Origin: Desulfoplanes sp.
GTDB taxonomy: Bacteria; Desulfobacterota; Desulfovibrionia; Desulfovibrionales; Desulfomicrobiaceae
Direction of reading: 5' to 3'
Length of the DNA: 5,390 nucleotides
NCBI GenBank assembly: GCA_028708105.1
Contig: JAQVZR010000163.1
Coordinates: forward strand, 1-5,390
The translations under genes were made by a program, and so were the position numbers. Positions 1-5,390 of this stretch are shown here, in pieces (within the stretch, counting starts at the first letter, position 1; every line of letters begins with the position of its first letter). The notes under the pieces were generated by a model. That model made no database searches. It was not told the origin of the DNA and was given only the letters and a program-made list of their open reading frames with translations.

Positions 1-2
1 CC

Positions 3-1067
3 AGCATATCTCTTCTGCTCTGTACACTCGTCGTCTGGGCAACGACGACACCGTACGAAGAAAGCGCCTTCTGGGCCATTTTTCTGCTGCCAATCATGGC
101 CGCTGCCACACGCATGGCCCTAGGCGGCACCCTTGTGGTCACCATCTGTGCCACACTTTTTTATTTTCTCCTTATCCCCATGGGAAATTTTCCCGAAAAA
201 CAATTACTGGAAGATCTCCCAGAATTTATCACCCCGGCCCTGGTTTTCCTGCTGGTCGCTCTGATCGTCCAATTCCTCTCCAAAGAAATGCGAACCCAGC
301 TCAAAAAACACATGGACCTCAATGCGTCACTGCTGGAAACCCAAAAGTCCCTGACCCTCTCCATGAAACAGCTGACCGAAACCAGAGAGGAGCTTCTCCG
401 CCAGCAACACCTGGCAACATTGGGAGAAATGGCGGCCGGAGTGGCCCATGAAATCAGGAATCCTCTGGGCATTGTGGCCTCATCAGCCCAATTGCTGGAA
501 GATAAAATAAATACAAAGGATACGGAAGCCGAAGAGCTGCTCCTCATCATCCGGGAGGAAACCCGTCGCCTCAACGGGCTACTCAATGATTTTCTGGCCT
601 TTGGCCGGAAAACGCCCCCCAATCTTCAAGCCTGTGATATCGAAAAGGTTGTGCGCACATGCATAGACCGCTTCAAAAGTATCACCGAGCCTAAAAACAT
701 CCACATCGAGGTTGCCTGCAACATGGAACAGCACATCCTGCACATTGACCCCGAACTTATAGAACAGGCCCTGTTAAACCTCGTTCTGAATGGGATTGAA
801 GCGTCCTCCTCAGGAGAAACCATTCGTGTCATCTGTACCACCAAAGGCAGAGAAATCCTCATTGATATCAAAGATAACGGCGCGGGCATTCCTGAAGAAA
901 TCCGGGACAAAATTTTTACGCCGTTTTTTACAACCAAAGCCAAAGGATCGGGACTTGGCCTTGCCAATGCGTTCAAATGCATTCAGGCTCACAATGGCAA
1001 TATCGACATTATTGACACTCCGGGCCCGGGAACCTGTGTGCGGGTCCATCTTCCCCTGGAGAACTAG
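3..1067 (+). CDS. Membrane sensor histidine kinase, 5'-truncated by window edge
   Basis: Sensor kinase that should autophosphorylate a histidine and pass the phosphate to the regulator encoded immediately downstream. The frame is open from the first complete codon at position 3, so the ATG at 96 is internal: hydrophobic, membrane-like sequence continues upstream of it. Counting from position 3 (354 visible residues), there are about four membrane segments (roughly 1-14, 21-36, 39-59, 77-93). A charged, coiled-coil-like linker follows (about 95-136), with no recognisable HAMP or PAS domain. The HisKA H-box ([11 protein letters not shown]) has the phospho-acceptor His149, codon 447-449. The HATPase_c domain shows the N-box with Asn259 and Asn263, the G1 box DNGAG at 291-295, an FTPFF F-box and the G2 box GSGLGL at 315-320. 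The catalytic core is intact. The paired membrane helices before the core recall the DUF4118/KdpD-type four-helix module, but this is weak. The last codons carry the ribosome binding site of the next gene, which suggests translational coupling. The signal sensed is unknown. Confidence 0.93.
   Translation, partial: SISLLLCTLVVWATTTPYEESAFWAIFLLPIMAAATRMALGGTLVVTICATLFYFLLIPMGNFPEKQLLEDLPEFITPALVFLLVALIVQFLSKEMRTQLKKHMDLNASLLETQKSLTLSMKQLTETREELLRQQHLATLGEMAAGVAHEIRNPLGIVASSAQLLEDKINTKDTEAEELLLIIREETRRLNGLLNDFLAFGRKTPPNLQACDIEKVVRTCIDRFKSITEPKNIHIEVACNMEQHILHIDPELIEQALLNLVLNGIEASSSGETIRVICTTKGREILIDIKDNGAGIPEEIRDKIFTPFFTTKAKGSGLGLANAFKCIQAHNGNIDIIDTPGPGTCVRVHLPLEN
1057..1061 (+). promoter_or_regulatory. 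Ribosome binding site of the response regulator, inside the kinase 3' end
   Basis: TGGAG lies 6 nt before the ATG at 1068 and within the last codons of the kinase. The kinase stop TAG (1065-1067) directly abuts the ATG, so ribosomes finishing the kinase are well placed to start the regulator. Confidence 0.6.
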
Positions 1068-2447
1068 ATGACACACGCACATATTCTGGTTGTTGACGAC
1101 GAAAAAAACTATTGCGTGGTGCTCGGCCAGTTGCTGCGTCGGGCCGGGTACACGGTGAGCACGGCAGATAACGGATTTGCTGCCTTGGATATATTGGGCA
1201 AGGAAGACGTTTCTCTGGTCCTTTCCGACCTCAAGATGCCGCGAATGGACGGGCTGGCCCTTTTCCAGACCGTACGCAAAGATATCGGAGACATCCCGTT
1301 TATCATCATGACCGCCTTTGCCACAGTGCAGACCGCCCTGGATTCCATCAAAAACGGCGTATACGATTATCTTTTAAAACCCTTTGACAATGAGCAGGTT
1401 CTACTGACCATCGCCCAGGCCCTTGCCTTGTACCGCACCCAGCTCCAGAATCAGGCCCTGCGCATGCAGGTGGAGAAAAACTACGGGAAAAAAATCATCG
1501 GTCAAGGTCCCGCCCTTCAAAAACTTACCCAAGAAATCGCCCTGGTGGCCAATGCGCCTTCCCCCGTATTGATTACCGGGGAAACAGGGGTAGGCAAAGA
1601 ACTGGTGGCCCGCAGCCTGCATCAATCCAGTTCCCGGGCTGGCAATGCATGGGTGGCCGTCAATTGCGCGGCCCTGACGGAAAATCTGCTGGAAAGTGAA
1701 ATTTTCGGCCATGAACGCGGAGCATTTACAGGGGCGGCAGAACGCAAAAAGGGGTTGGCCGAGCTTGCCGATGGCGGCACCCTGTTTCTGGACGAAGTGG
1801 GGGAACTTCCCCTCTCCTTCCAGGCCAAGCTCCTGCGTCTGGTTCAGGAAAAAAAATTCCGCAGAGTGGGAGGAACCGTTGAATTATCAAGCAATATCAG
1901 GATTCTGACCGCCACCAACAGGGATCTGCAGGACATGGTCGAAAAAGGAACGTTCCGCCAGGATCTTCTTTTCCGCCTTCGTGTGGTGGAACTTACCGTG
2001 CCCCCCCTGCGGGAACGAACAGAAGATATCCCACTGCTGGCCCTGTTTTTCGTAAAACATCTTTCCGGCGAACTCGACCGACAGGTGAACAATATTTCGC
2101 CGGAAGCCATGGCCTATCTCAAGCACTACCCCTGGCCGGGAAACATCCGGGAACTGCGCAACGCCATGGAACGCGGCATTTTGTTCAGCACGGGTTCGAC
2201 CCTTGAAAAAGAAGTCCTGCCCGAAGAAATCCGCAAAAGCGGATGCCCAATAGATCATCCCGAATACACGGCCATGCCGGGTCTCACCCCTGGCTGTTCT
2301 CTGCCTGAACATCTGGAAATAATGGAAAAAAACCTTATCACTCAGGCCCTGGTCCAATGTCACGGCGTCCAGGCCAGAGCGGCAGCGCAACTCGGTATCA
2401 GCCGGAGCAATCTGCAGTATAAACTCAAAAAATTAAACATCGCATAG
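1068..2447 (+). CDS. NtrC-family sigma-54-dependent response regulator
   Basis: Two-component response regulator that should activate transcription by sigma-54 RNA polymerase when phosphorylated by the adjacent kinase. It has 459 residues, a normal length for the family. Receiver domain, about 4-118: acidic pocket Asp10-Asp11, phospho-acceptor Asp54 (SDLKMP), Thr82 and Lys104. AAA+ domain, about 142-372: Walker A GETGVGKE at 171-178, the sigma-54 contact loop GAFTGA at 218-223, Walker B TLFLDE at 238-243, arginine-finger region around Arg297 and Arg303 (FRQDLLFR), and sensor II WPGNIREL at 356-363. A Fis-type helix-turn-helix occupies about 424-457 (ARAAAQLGISRSNLQYKLKKL). Every key residue checked is present, so it should be a true sigma-54 activator and not a degenerate, sigma-54-independent variant. 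The start is fixed by the TAGATG junction and the TGGAG site. The layout is that of AtoC/ZraR/HydG-type regulators, but the sequence does not identify a specific regulon, so no symbol is given. Confidence 0.97.
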   Translation: MTHAHILVVDDEKNYCVVLGQLLRRAGYTVSTADNGFAALDILGKEDVSLVLSDLKMPRMDGLALFQTVRKDIGDIPFIIMTAFATVQTALDSIKNGVYDYLLKPFDNEQVLLTIAQALALYRTQLQNQALRMQVEKNYGKKIIGQGPALQKLTQEIALVANAPSPVLITGETGVGKELVARSLHQSSSRAGNAWVAVNCAALTENLLESEIFGHERGAFTGAAERKKGLAELADGGTLFLDEVGELPLSFQAKLLRLVQEKKFRRVGGTVELSSNIRILTATNRDLQDMVEKGTFRQDLLFRLRVVELTVPPLRERTEDIPLLALFFVKHLSGELDRQVNNISPEAMAYLKHYPWPGNIRELRNAMERGILFSTGSTLEKEVLPEEIRKSGCPIDHPEYTAMPGLTPGCSLPEHLEIMEKNLITQALVQCHGVQARAAAQLGISRSNLQYKLKKLNIA

Positions 2448-2457
2448 AAGGCCCACG

Positions 2458-2476
2458 CACCGGGACTCCGGTGTTT
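2458..2476 (+). terminator. Hairpin after the regulator, possible Rho-independent terminator
   Basis: CACCGG (2458-2463) and CCGGTG (2468-2473) form a perfect 6-bp GC-rich stem with a 4-nt loop. TTTCT follows directly, and the stem starts 10 nt after the TAG. Its position suits an operon end, but the T-tract is short, so termination may be weak. Confidence 0.5.
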
Positions 2477-2499
2477 CTCCCGGACATCACACCAACCAA

Positions 2500-2515
2500 A
2501 GCGTCTCTGAACGCT
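2500..2515. promoter_or_regulatory. Interrupted palindrome, candidate activator (UAS) site
   Basis: AGCGT-N6-ACGCT is a perfect 5-bp-arm dyad with a 6-nt spacer. It sits about 135-150 bp upstream of the sigma-54-like element at 2649, the distance range in which NtrC-type enhancer sites usually lie. Short dyads occur by chance, only one copy was found, and binding by the adjacent regulator is an inference. Confidence 0.25.
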
Positions 2516-2610
2516 CAGCAAAATCCCATGCCCCGGCGTACAAAAAACCGGACATTCTTCCGAAGCACCCTTCCCTTTCGTACAATTTTTTATACGTTAT
2601 TCCCTGCCCG

Positions 2611-2636
2611 AAAACAGCAACCCCCTGTTTTTATTT
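2611..2636 (+). terminator. AT-rich hairpin followed by T-rich sequence, terminator-like
   Basis: AAAACAG (2611-2617) and CTGTTTT (2625-2631) form a perfect 7-bp stem around a 7-nt C-rich loop, followed by TATTT. The T-rich 3' arm and tail and the A-rich 5' arm make it look bidirectional. The stem has only two G-C pairs and would be weak. It lies about 18 nt before the putative promoter and could insulate the downstream genes from read-through. Confidence 0.35.
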
Positions 2637-2648
2637 CTGAATAAAACA

Positions 2649-2664
2649 TGGCATCTTCCTTGAT
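2649..2664 (+). promoter_or_regulatory. Imperfect sigma-54 (-24/-12) promoter-like element
   Basis: TGGCAT-N5-TTGAT matches the sigma-54 pattern TGGCAY-N5-TTGCW with exact spacing and an intact -24 GG (2650-2651). The -12 GC reads GA at 2662-2663, a mismatch at a highly conserved base. A start site would fall near 2675, giving a leader of about 50 nt before the GTG at 2725. Its place directly downstream of a sigma-54 activator gene raises its plausibility. The -12 mismatch keeps confidence low. Confidence 0.35.
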
Positions 2665-2712
2665 ACACGGTGCCCATCCTGCCGTTGTCGAAAGCATGAT
2701 AGTCACACCCTC

Positions 2713-2719
2713 AAGAAGG
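2713..2719 (+). promoter_or_regulatory. Ribosome binding site fixing a GTG start
   Basis: AAGAAGG lies 5 nt before the GTG at 2725. No in-frame ATG competes nearby: the ATGs at 2648 and 2696 are in another frame. This is what decides the start of the membrane protein. Confidence 0.7.
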
Positions 2720-2724
2720 TACGC

Positions 2725-3558
2725 GTGCCCACTATTCCATTGCCCGGTCGATTCCGGCCACTGTTCATTATCTCCCTCATCTATCTTGGCGTTTCATTTC
2801 TTCTGCGCCTTACGCTGTGGAAAATTTTCGGCCCGGCCGCCAATATTTCCTTAGCCGCAATTATCCCCATTCTGACCCGGGGAATGCTCAATGACTGCGT
2901 GGCATTGATCGTGTTAAACGTCCCTGCCGTACTCTATCTAACCTTCATGCCCGACCAAATGGCCCGCAGTTGGGGCCACCGTCTGTGGTTTGCACTGGTT
3001 GTCTTTTTCACCCTTTTCGGGATAATCACTCTTGCAATCGTAGAATTTGTATTCTTCCATGCATTCGGCGGCCGCTTCAATCACACGGCAGTGGCATACA
3101 TGGTCCATCCGTACAAGATGGTAACAGTCTTGCGGGGATGCTCACCTCTCATCTGGATCATGCTCGTGGCTGGTCTCCTGGCAGCGCTGATCCTTTTCAA
3201 GGTCTGGCCTCAAATGGATCGGGCCTTCGCCCGTGCAGCTGGATGTAGAATCCGGATGGCCTTCTTTGTAGTGTACCTTCTGCTCCTGCTTCCGGCATTG
3301 TTGATCCCTGCAAACAGTTTCGACACCTCCAGCAACAGTGCAATGAACGAAATAACGCACAACGGACTCAGCAGCCTGGGACACGCATGCCATACAGAGC
3401 TCCAGAGTGACGATACCAGCAACAGAGCATTGGAACATGCCCGCGCCGTTGGCCTGACCACAAAAAGGCACACCACAGAGGATGTAATTCATCATCAAGC
3501 AAAGCCAGTATCATCGGCGCCCTTGCCAGAACGAAAAACTTCACGGGCGCCCCGATAA
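2725..3558 (+). CDS. LTA-synthase-family membrane domain protein lacking the sulfatase domain
   Basis: A 277-residue inner-membrane protein with a GTG start, supported by AAGAAGG 5 nt upstream. About five membrane segments are visible (roughly 12-35, 43-74, 88-112, 140-160, 178-197), followed by a hydrophilic, basic tail. It aligns by eye with the N-terminal half of the LTA-synthase-family protein encoded next. Residues 107-126 (EFVFFHAFGGRFN...) share 10 of 20 positions with 108-127 of that protein, including the RFN core. Later landmarks also correspond: FDTS after the fifth helix, then a helical linker with an NG motif. It ends at LPERKTSRAPR, about where the neighbour reads EEKKPNVVL and its sulfatase domain begins. 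No catalytic Thr, metal ligand or DH motif is present, and the 80 bp that follow encode no remnant. It therefore cannot be a transferase on its own. It may be a partner or regulatory subunit of its neighbour, or the remains of a deleted gene. The reading frame is clean, which leans towards a maintained protein. Divergence from the neighbour is large, so the duplication is not recent. Confidence 0.8.
   Translation: MPTIPLPGRFRPLFIISLIYLGVSFLLRLTLWKIFGPAANISLAAIIPILTRGMLNDCVALIVLNVPAVLYLTFMPDQMARSWGHRLWFALVVFFTLFGIITLAIVEFVFFHAFGGRFNHTAVAYMVHPYKMVTVLRGCSPLIWIMLVAGLLAALILFKVWPQMDRAFARAAGCRIRMAFFVVYLLLLLPALLIPANSFDTSSNSAMNEITHNGLSSLGHACHTELQSDDTSNRALEHARAVGLTTKRHTTEDVIHHQAKPVSSAPLPERKTSRAPR
3513..3556. 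repeat. GC-rich inverted repeat at the 3' end of the truncated paralogue
   Basis: GGCGCCC (3516-3522) pairs with GGGCGCC (3545-3551) across a 22-nt loop. The pairing extends by ATC (3513-3515) with GAT (3554-3556) past a 2-nt bulge. GGCGCCC also recurs as a direct repeat at 3546-3552. It overlaps the last codons and the stop. There is no following T-tract, so it is not a convincing intrinsic terminator. It could be an mRNA-stabilising hairpin or mark a rearrangement. Confidence 0.4.
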
Positions 3559-3583
3559 CCCGCAGCGAGGTGCCCTGACCTTA

Positions 3584-3600
3584 TCCCCACGAGATGGGGA
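3584..3600 (+). other. Short intercistronic hairpin
   Basis: TCCCCA (3584-3589) and TGGGGA (3595-3600) form a perfect 6-bp stem around a 5-nt loop, 25 nt after the preceding stop and 38 nt before the next start. Only scattered Ts follow (CTTAGTTTT), so it is at most a weak terminator or attenuator. It may instead adjust the relative expression of the two genes. Confidence 0.3.
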
Positions 3601-3628
3601 ATCACTCTTAGTTTTAATCCATTTTCCC

Positions 3629-3633
3629 AAGGA
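3629..3633 (+). promoter_or_regulatory. Ribosome binding site of the full-length LTA-synthase-family gene
   Basis: AAGGA lies 5 nt before the ATG at 3639. It supports this start over the next in-frame ATG at 3702 (codon 22), which would fall inside the first membrane segment. Confidence 0.7.
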
Positions 3634-3638
3634 CCGTT

Positions 3639-5390
3639 ATGAACAAATGCATTGATCGCCTCGGCCGGTATCGACTGGTACTTTTTTTTCTGATATCCGC
3701 CATGGCGGTCTCATCACTGCTGCGGATTGTTTTCATGGGGATGGTATTCTCCGAAATAGCCCATTCACCGTTGCTTCTCCTGCGTATTTTTGCAACGGGA
3801 TGTCTGTATGATCTGGTGACATCTCTCTATCTGTCCATCCCGTTGCTCCTTTATCTGATCATTGTACCTAACCGGTTTTTCAATACCAAAGGAAACCGGA
3901 TTGCATTATCAGGCTTTTTTTTCCTGACATTTTCCCTGCTTCTCTTTGATTGTGTGGCCGAAATTCTTTTCTGGGACGAGTTTGGTGTCCGGTTCAATTT
4001 CATTGCCGTGGACTATCTCGTCTACACCAATGAAGTTATCGGGAATATCATGGAGTCCTATCCCGTTCCCACCTTGTTCGCCGCCATTTTTACGGGAGCA
4101 GCCGCACTCGTTTTTTTGTTGCGGAAACACATCTGGGTCATCGAAAAAACGACATTGCCCGTGACAAAACGGATGTTGATAGGCCTCGCTCTCATCCTGA
4201 TCATGATCGTTAATTTTCAGGTTATGGATACCTCGCTGGCGTCGTTTTCCAAAAACATGCATGAAAACGAATTGTCCAAAAATGGTGTGTACCAGCTTTT
4301 TTCGGCCTTTATCAACAACCAGCTGGACTATAATACCTTTTATGCCACAGTTCCGGTAACCGAGGCCTTTACCTCGCTGCACCAGGCCATGGGTCTGGAG
4401 CAAAAAAAATTTCAGGACGGGATGATCACCCGGAAAATTACCCACACTGGTGAAGAAAAAAAACCCAACGTCGTCCTGATCATGGTCGAAAGCCTGAGTG
4501 CCAAATATATGGGCACCTTTGGCAACACCAAAGGATTGACTCCCTTCCTGGACTCCCTGGCTAACGAAAGTTTATTTTTTACCCATTTCTACGCCACCGG
4601 GACCCGGACGGTCCGGGGAATGGAGGCGGTAACCCTGTCCGTGCCCCCCACTCCGGGACGCTCCATTGTCAAACGCCCGGATTGCGACAACATGTATTCC
4701 GCAGGATTTTTGTTCAAACAGCGTGGGTATGACAACACTTTTTTATACGGGGGCTACGGATATTTTGACAATATGAACGCTTTTTTCAGCGGGAACGGTT
4801 TCAACGTCGTGGACCGGAATAATCTGACCAATGATGAAATCACCTTTGCCAATATCTGGGGCGTATGCGACGGAGATATTTTCCGACGTTCACTCAAGGA
4901 GTTTGACAAATCCTACCAGAAGAACAATCCCTTTTTCGGATTCATTATGACCACGTCCAACCATCGTCCTTTCACCTACCCTGATGACAAGATCGATATC
5001 CCTTCCCACGCGGGACGCAGCGGCGGGGTCAAATATACAGATTATGCCCTGGAACATTTTTTTGCCGCGGCCCGAACAAAGCCCTGGTTCGATAATACCG
5101 TTTTTGTGGTGGTCGCGGATCATTGTGCCCACAGCGCCGGAAAATCAGAGCTCCCGGTGCACCGCTATCACATTCCACTTATTGTTTACGCTCCCAAGCT
5201 GATTCCGCCCGGGCGTGTGGATACTTTGGCCAGTCAGGTAGATCTCATGCCCACCCTGCTCGAGATGTTCAACTGGAATTATGAAAGTAAATTTTTTGGC
5301 CGGGATATTCTGGCCAAGGGGTTTATTCCCCGCGCCCTGATCGGAACCTATCAAAAACTGGGGCTGGTAAAAGATTGCCTGCTGACTCTT
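3639..5390 (+). CDS. LTA-synthase-family (sulfatase fold) membrane transferase, 3'-truncated by window edge
   Basis: An inner-membrane enzyme of the MdoB/LtaS type (COG1368, Pfam Sulfatase). Family members transfer phosphoglycerol or phosphoethanolamine from phospholipids to glycans or glycerol-phosphate polymers on the outer face of the membrane. The 584 visible codons are open to the last base, so the C-terminus is missing. Most of the protein is present, judging by the usual family length of roughly 600-680. About five membrane segments (12-37, 44-76, 88-110, 143-162, 178-197) and a linker precede the sulfatase domain, which starts near 276 (PNVVLIMVES). Catalytic residues by family alignment: metal ligand Glu284, nucleophile Thr324 (GTRTVRGME, codon 4608-4610), His442 (TTSNHRPF) and Asp494-His495 (VADHCAHS). 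The enzyme therefore looks active. The region GGYGYFDNMNAFF (371-383) replaces the Trp/Arg head-group motif of Gram-positive LtaS, so it is probably not a true LTA polymerase. Periplasmic glucan modification is one alternative. It is probably cotranscribed with the truncated paralogue 80 bp upstream. Confidence 0.93.
   Translation, partial: MNKCIDRLGRYRLVLFFLISAMAVSSLLRIVFMGMVFSEIAHSPLLLLRIFATGCLYDLVTSLYLSIPLLLYLIIVPNRFFNTKGNRIALSGFFFLTFSLLLFDCVAEILFWDEFGVRFNFIAVDYLVYTNEVIGNIMESYPVPTLFAAIFTGAAALVFLLRKHIWVIEKTTLPVTKRMLIGLALILIMIVNFQVMDTSLASFSKNMHENELSKNGVYQLFSAFINNQLDYNTFYATVPVTEAFTSLHQAMGLEQKKFQDGMITRKITHTGEEKKPNVVLIMVESLSAKYMGTFGNTKGLTPFLDSLANESLFFTHFYATGTRTVRGMEAVTLSVPPTPGRSIVKRPDCDNMYSAGFLFKQRGYDNTFLYGGYGYFDNMNAFFSGNGFNVVDRNNLTNDEITFANIWGVCDGDIFRRSLKEFDKSYQKNNPFFGFIMTTSNHRPFTYPDDKIDIPSHAGRSGGVKYTDYALEHFFAAARTKPWFDNTVFVVVADHCAHSAGKSELPVHRYHIPLIVYAPKLIPPGRVDTLASQVDLMPTLLEMFNWNYESKFFGRDILAKGFIPRALIGTYQKLGLVKDCLLTL

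Noticed and set aside
96..98. ATG at 96 as the start of the histidine kinase
   Set aside because: The same frame is open to position 3 and encodes hydrophobic, membrane-like sequence. No ribosome binding site precedes the ATG, so the gene begins outside the window.
161..622. 153-codon ORF on the minus strand
   Set aside because: It is antisense to the kinase linker and HisKA region, with low-complexity Ser/Arg-rich sequence typical of a shadow frame.
1887..2390. 167-codon ORF on the minus strand
   Set aside because: It is a shadow of the AAA+ and HTH coding region of the response regulator.
2448..2724. A small RNA gene, tRNA or riboswitch in the intergenic region
   Set aside because: No cloverleaf, conserved riboswitch core or strong sigma-70 promoter was recognised. 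The region is explained by short hairpins, a dyad and a sigma-54-like element.
2648..2854. 68-codon ORF on the + strand overlapping the intergenic region and the start of the membrane protein
   Set aside because: It has no convincing ribosome binding site or recognisable motif, and it overlaps the GTG-started gene in a different frame.
3559..3638. A frameshifted remnant of a sulfatase domain after the truncated membrane protein
   Set aside because: Reading this 80-bp gap on the + strand gives none of the expected motifs (VES, the nucleophile Thr motif or the DH motif), and it is too short to hold the domain. A simple frameshift does not explain the truncation.
3909..4445. 178-codon ORF on the minus strand
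   Set aside because: It lies antisense inside the full-length LTA-synthase-family gene, whose frame has clear motifs and homology. The antisense product shows no family features.

Overview
The window looks like part of a Gram-negative chromosome, most plausibly Desulfobacterota (former Deltaproteobacteria) or a related sigma-54-rich lineage. This rests on a HisKA/HATPase_c kinase paired with an NtrC-type activator, moderate GC, and Gram-negative-style LTA-synthase-family sulfatases. The lineage is an inference from protein style; no marker gene is present. All four genes are on the + strand and there is no sign of tRNA, rRNA, CRISPR or transposon sequence.

Layout. Positions 3-1067 hold the 3' part of a membrane sensor histidine kinase whose true start lies before the window. 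It is followed with no gap (TAGATG) by a complete NtrC-family response regulator (1068-2447) with receiver, sigma-54-interacting AAA+ and Fis-type HTH domains. A 277-bp intergenic region (2448-2724) holds a hairpin just after the regulator stop, a 16-bp interrupted palindrome (2500-2515), an AT-rich hairpin (2611-2631) and an imperfect sigma-54-like promoter (2649-2664). Then comes a 277-codon membrane protein with a GTG start (2725-3558). It matches only the five-helix N-terminal half of LTA-synthase-family proteins and stops where the sulfatase domain should begin. After 80 bp, a long LTA-synthase-family protein with both halves and the catalytic residues runs from 3639 off the right edge. 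This last gene has no stop codon inside the window.

Working model (inference). The two-component pair may sense an envelope or membrane signal and, through sigma-54, switch on the downstream pair: a catalytic-domain-less membrane paralogue and an intact alkaline-phosphatase-fold phosphoglycerol or phosphoethanolamine transferase. The arrangement of activator, palindrome and -24/-12-like site supports this. The -12 element lacks its usual C, however, so the link is only suggestive. The most unusual item is the paralogue that ends at the domain boundary beside its full-length relative.
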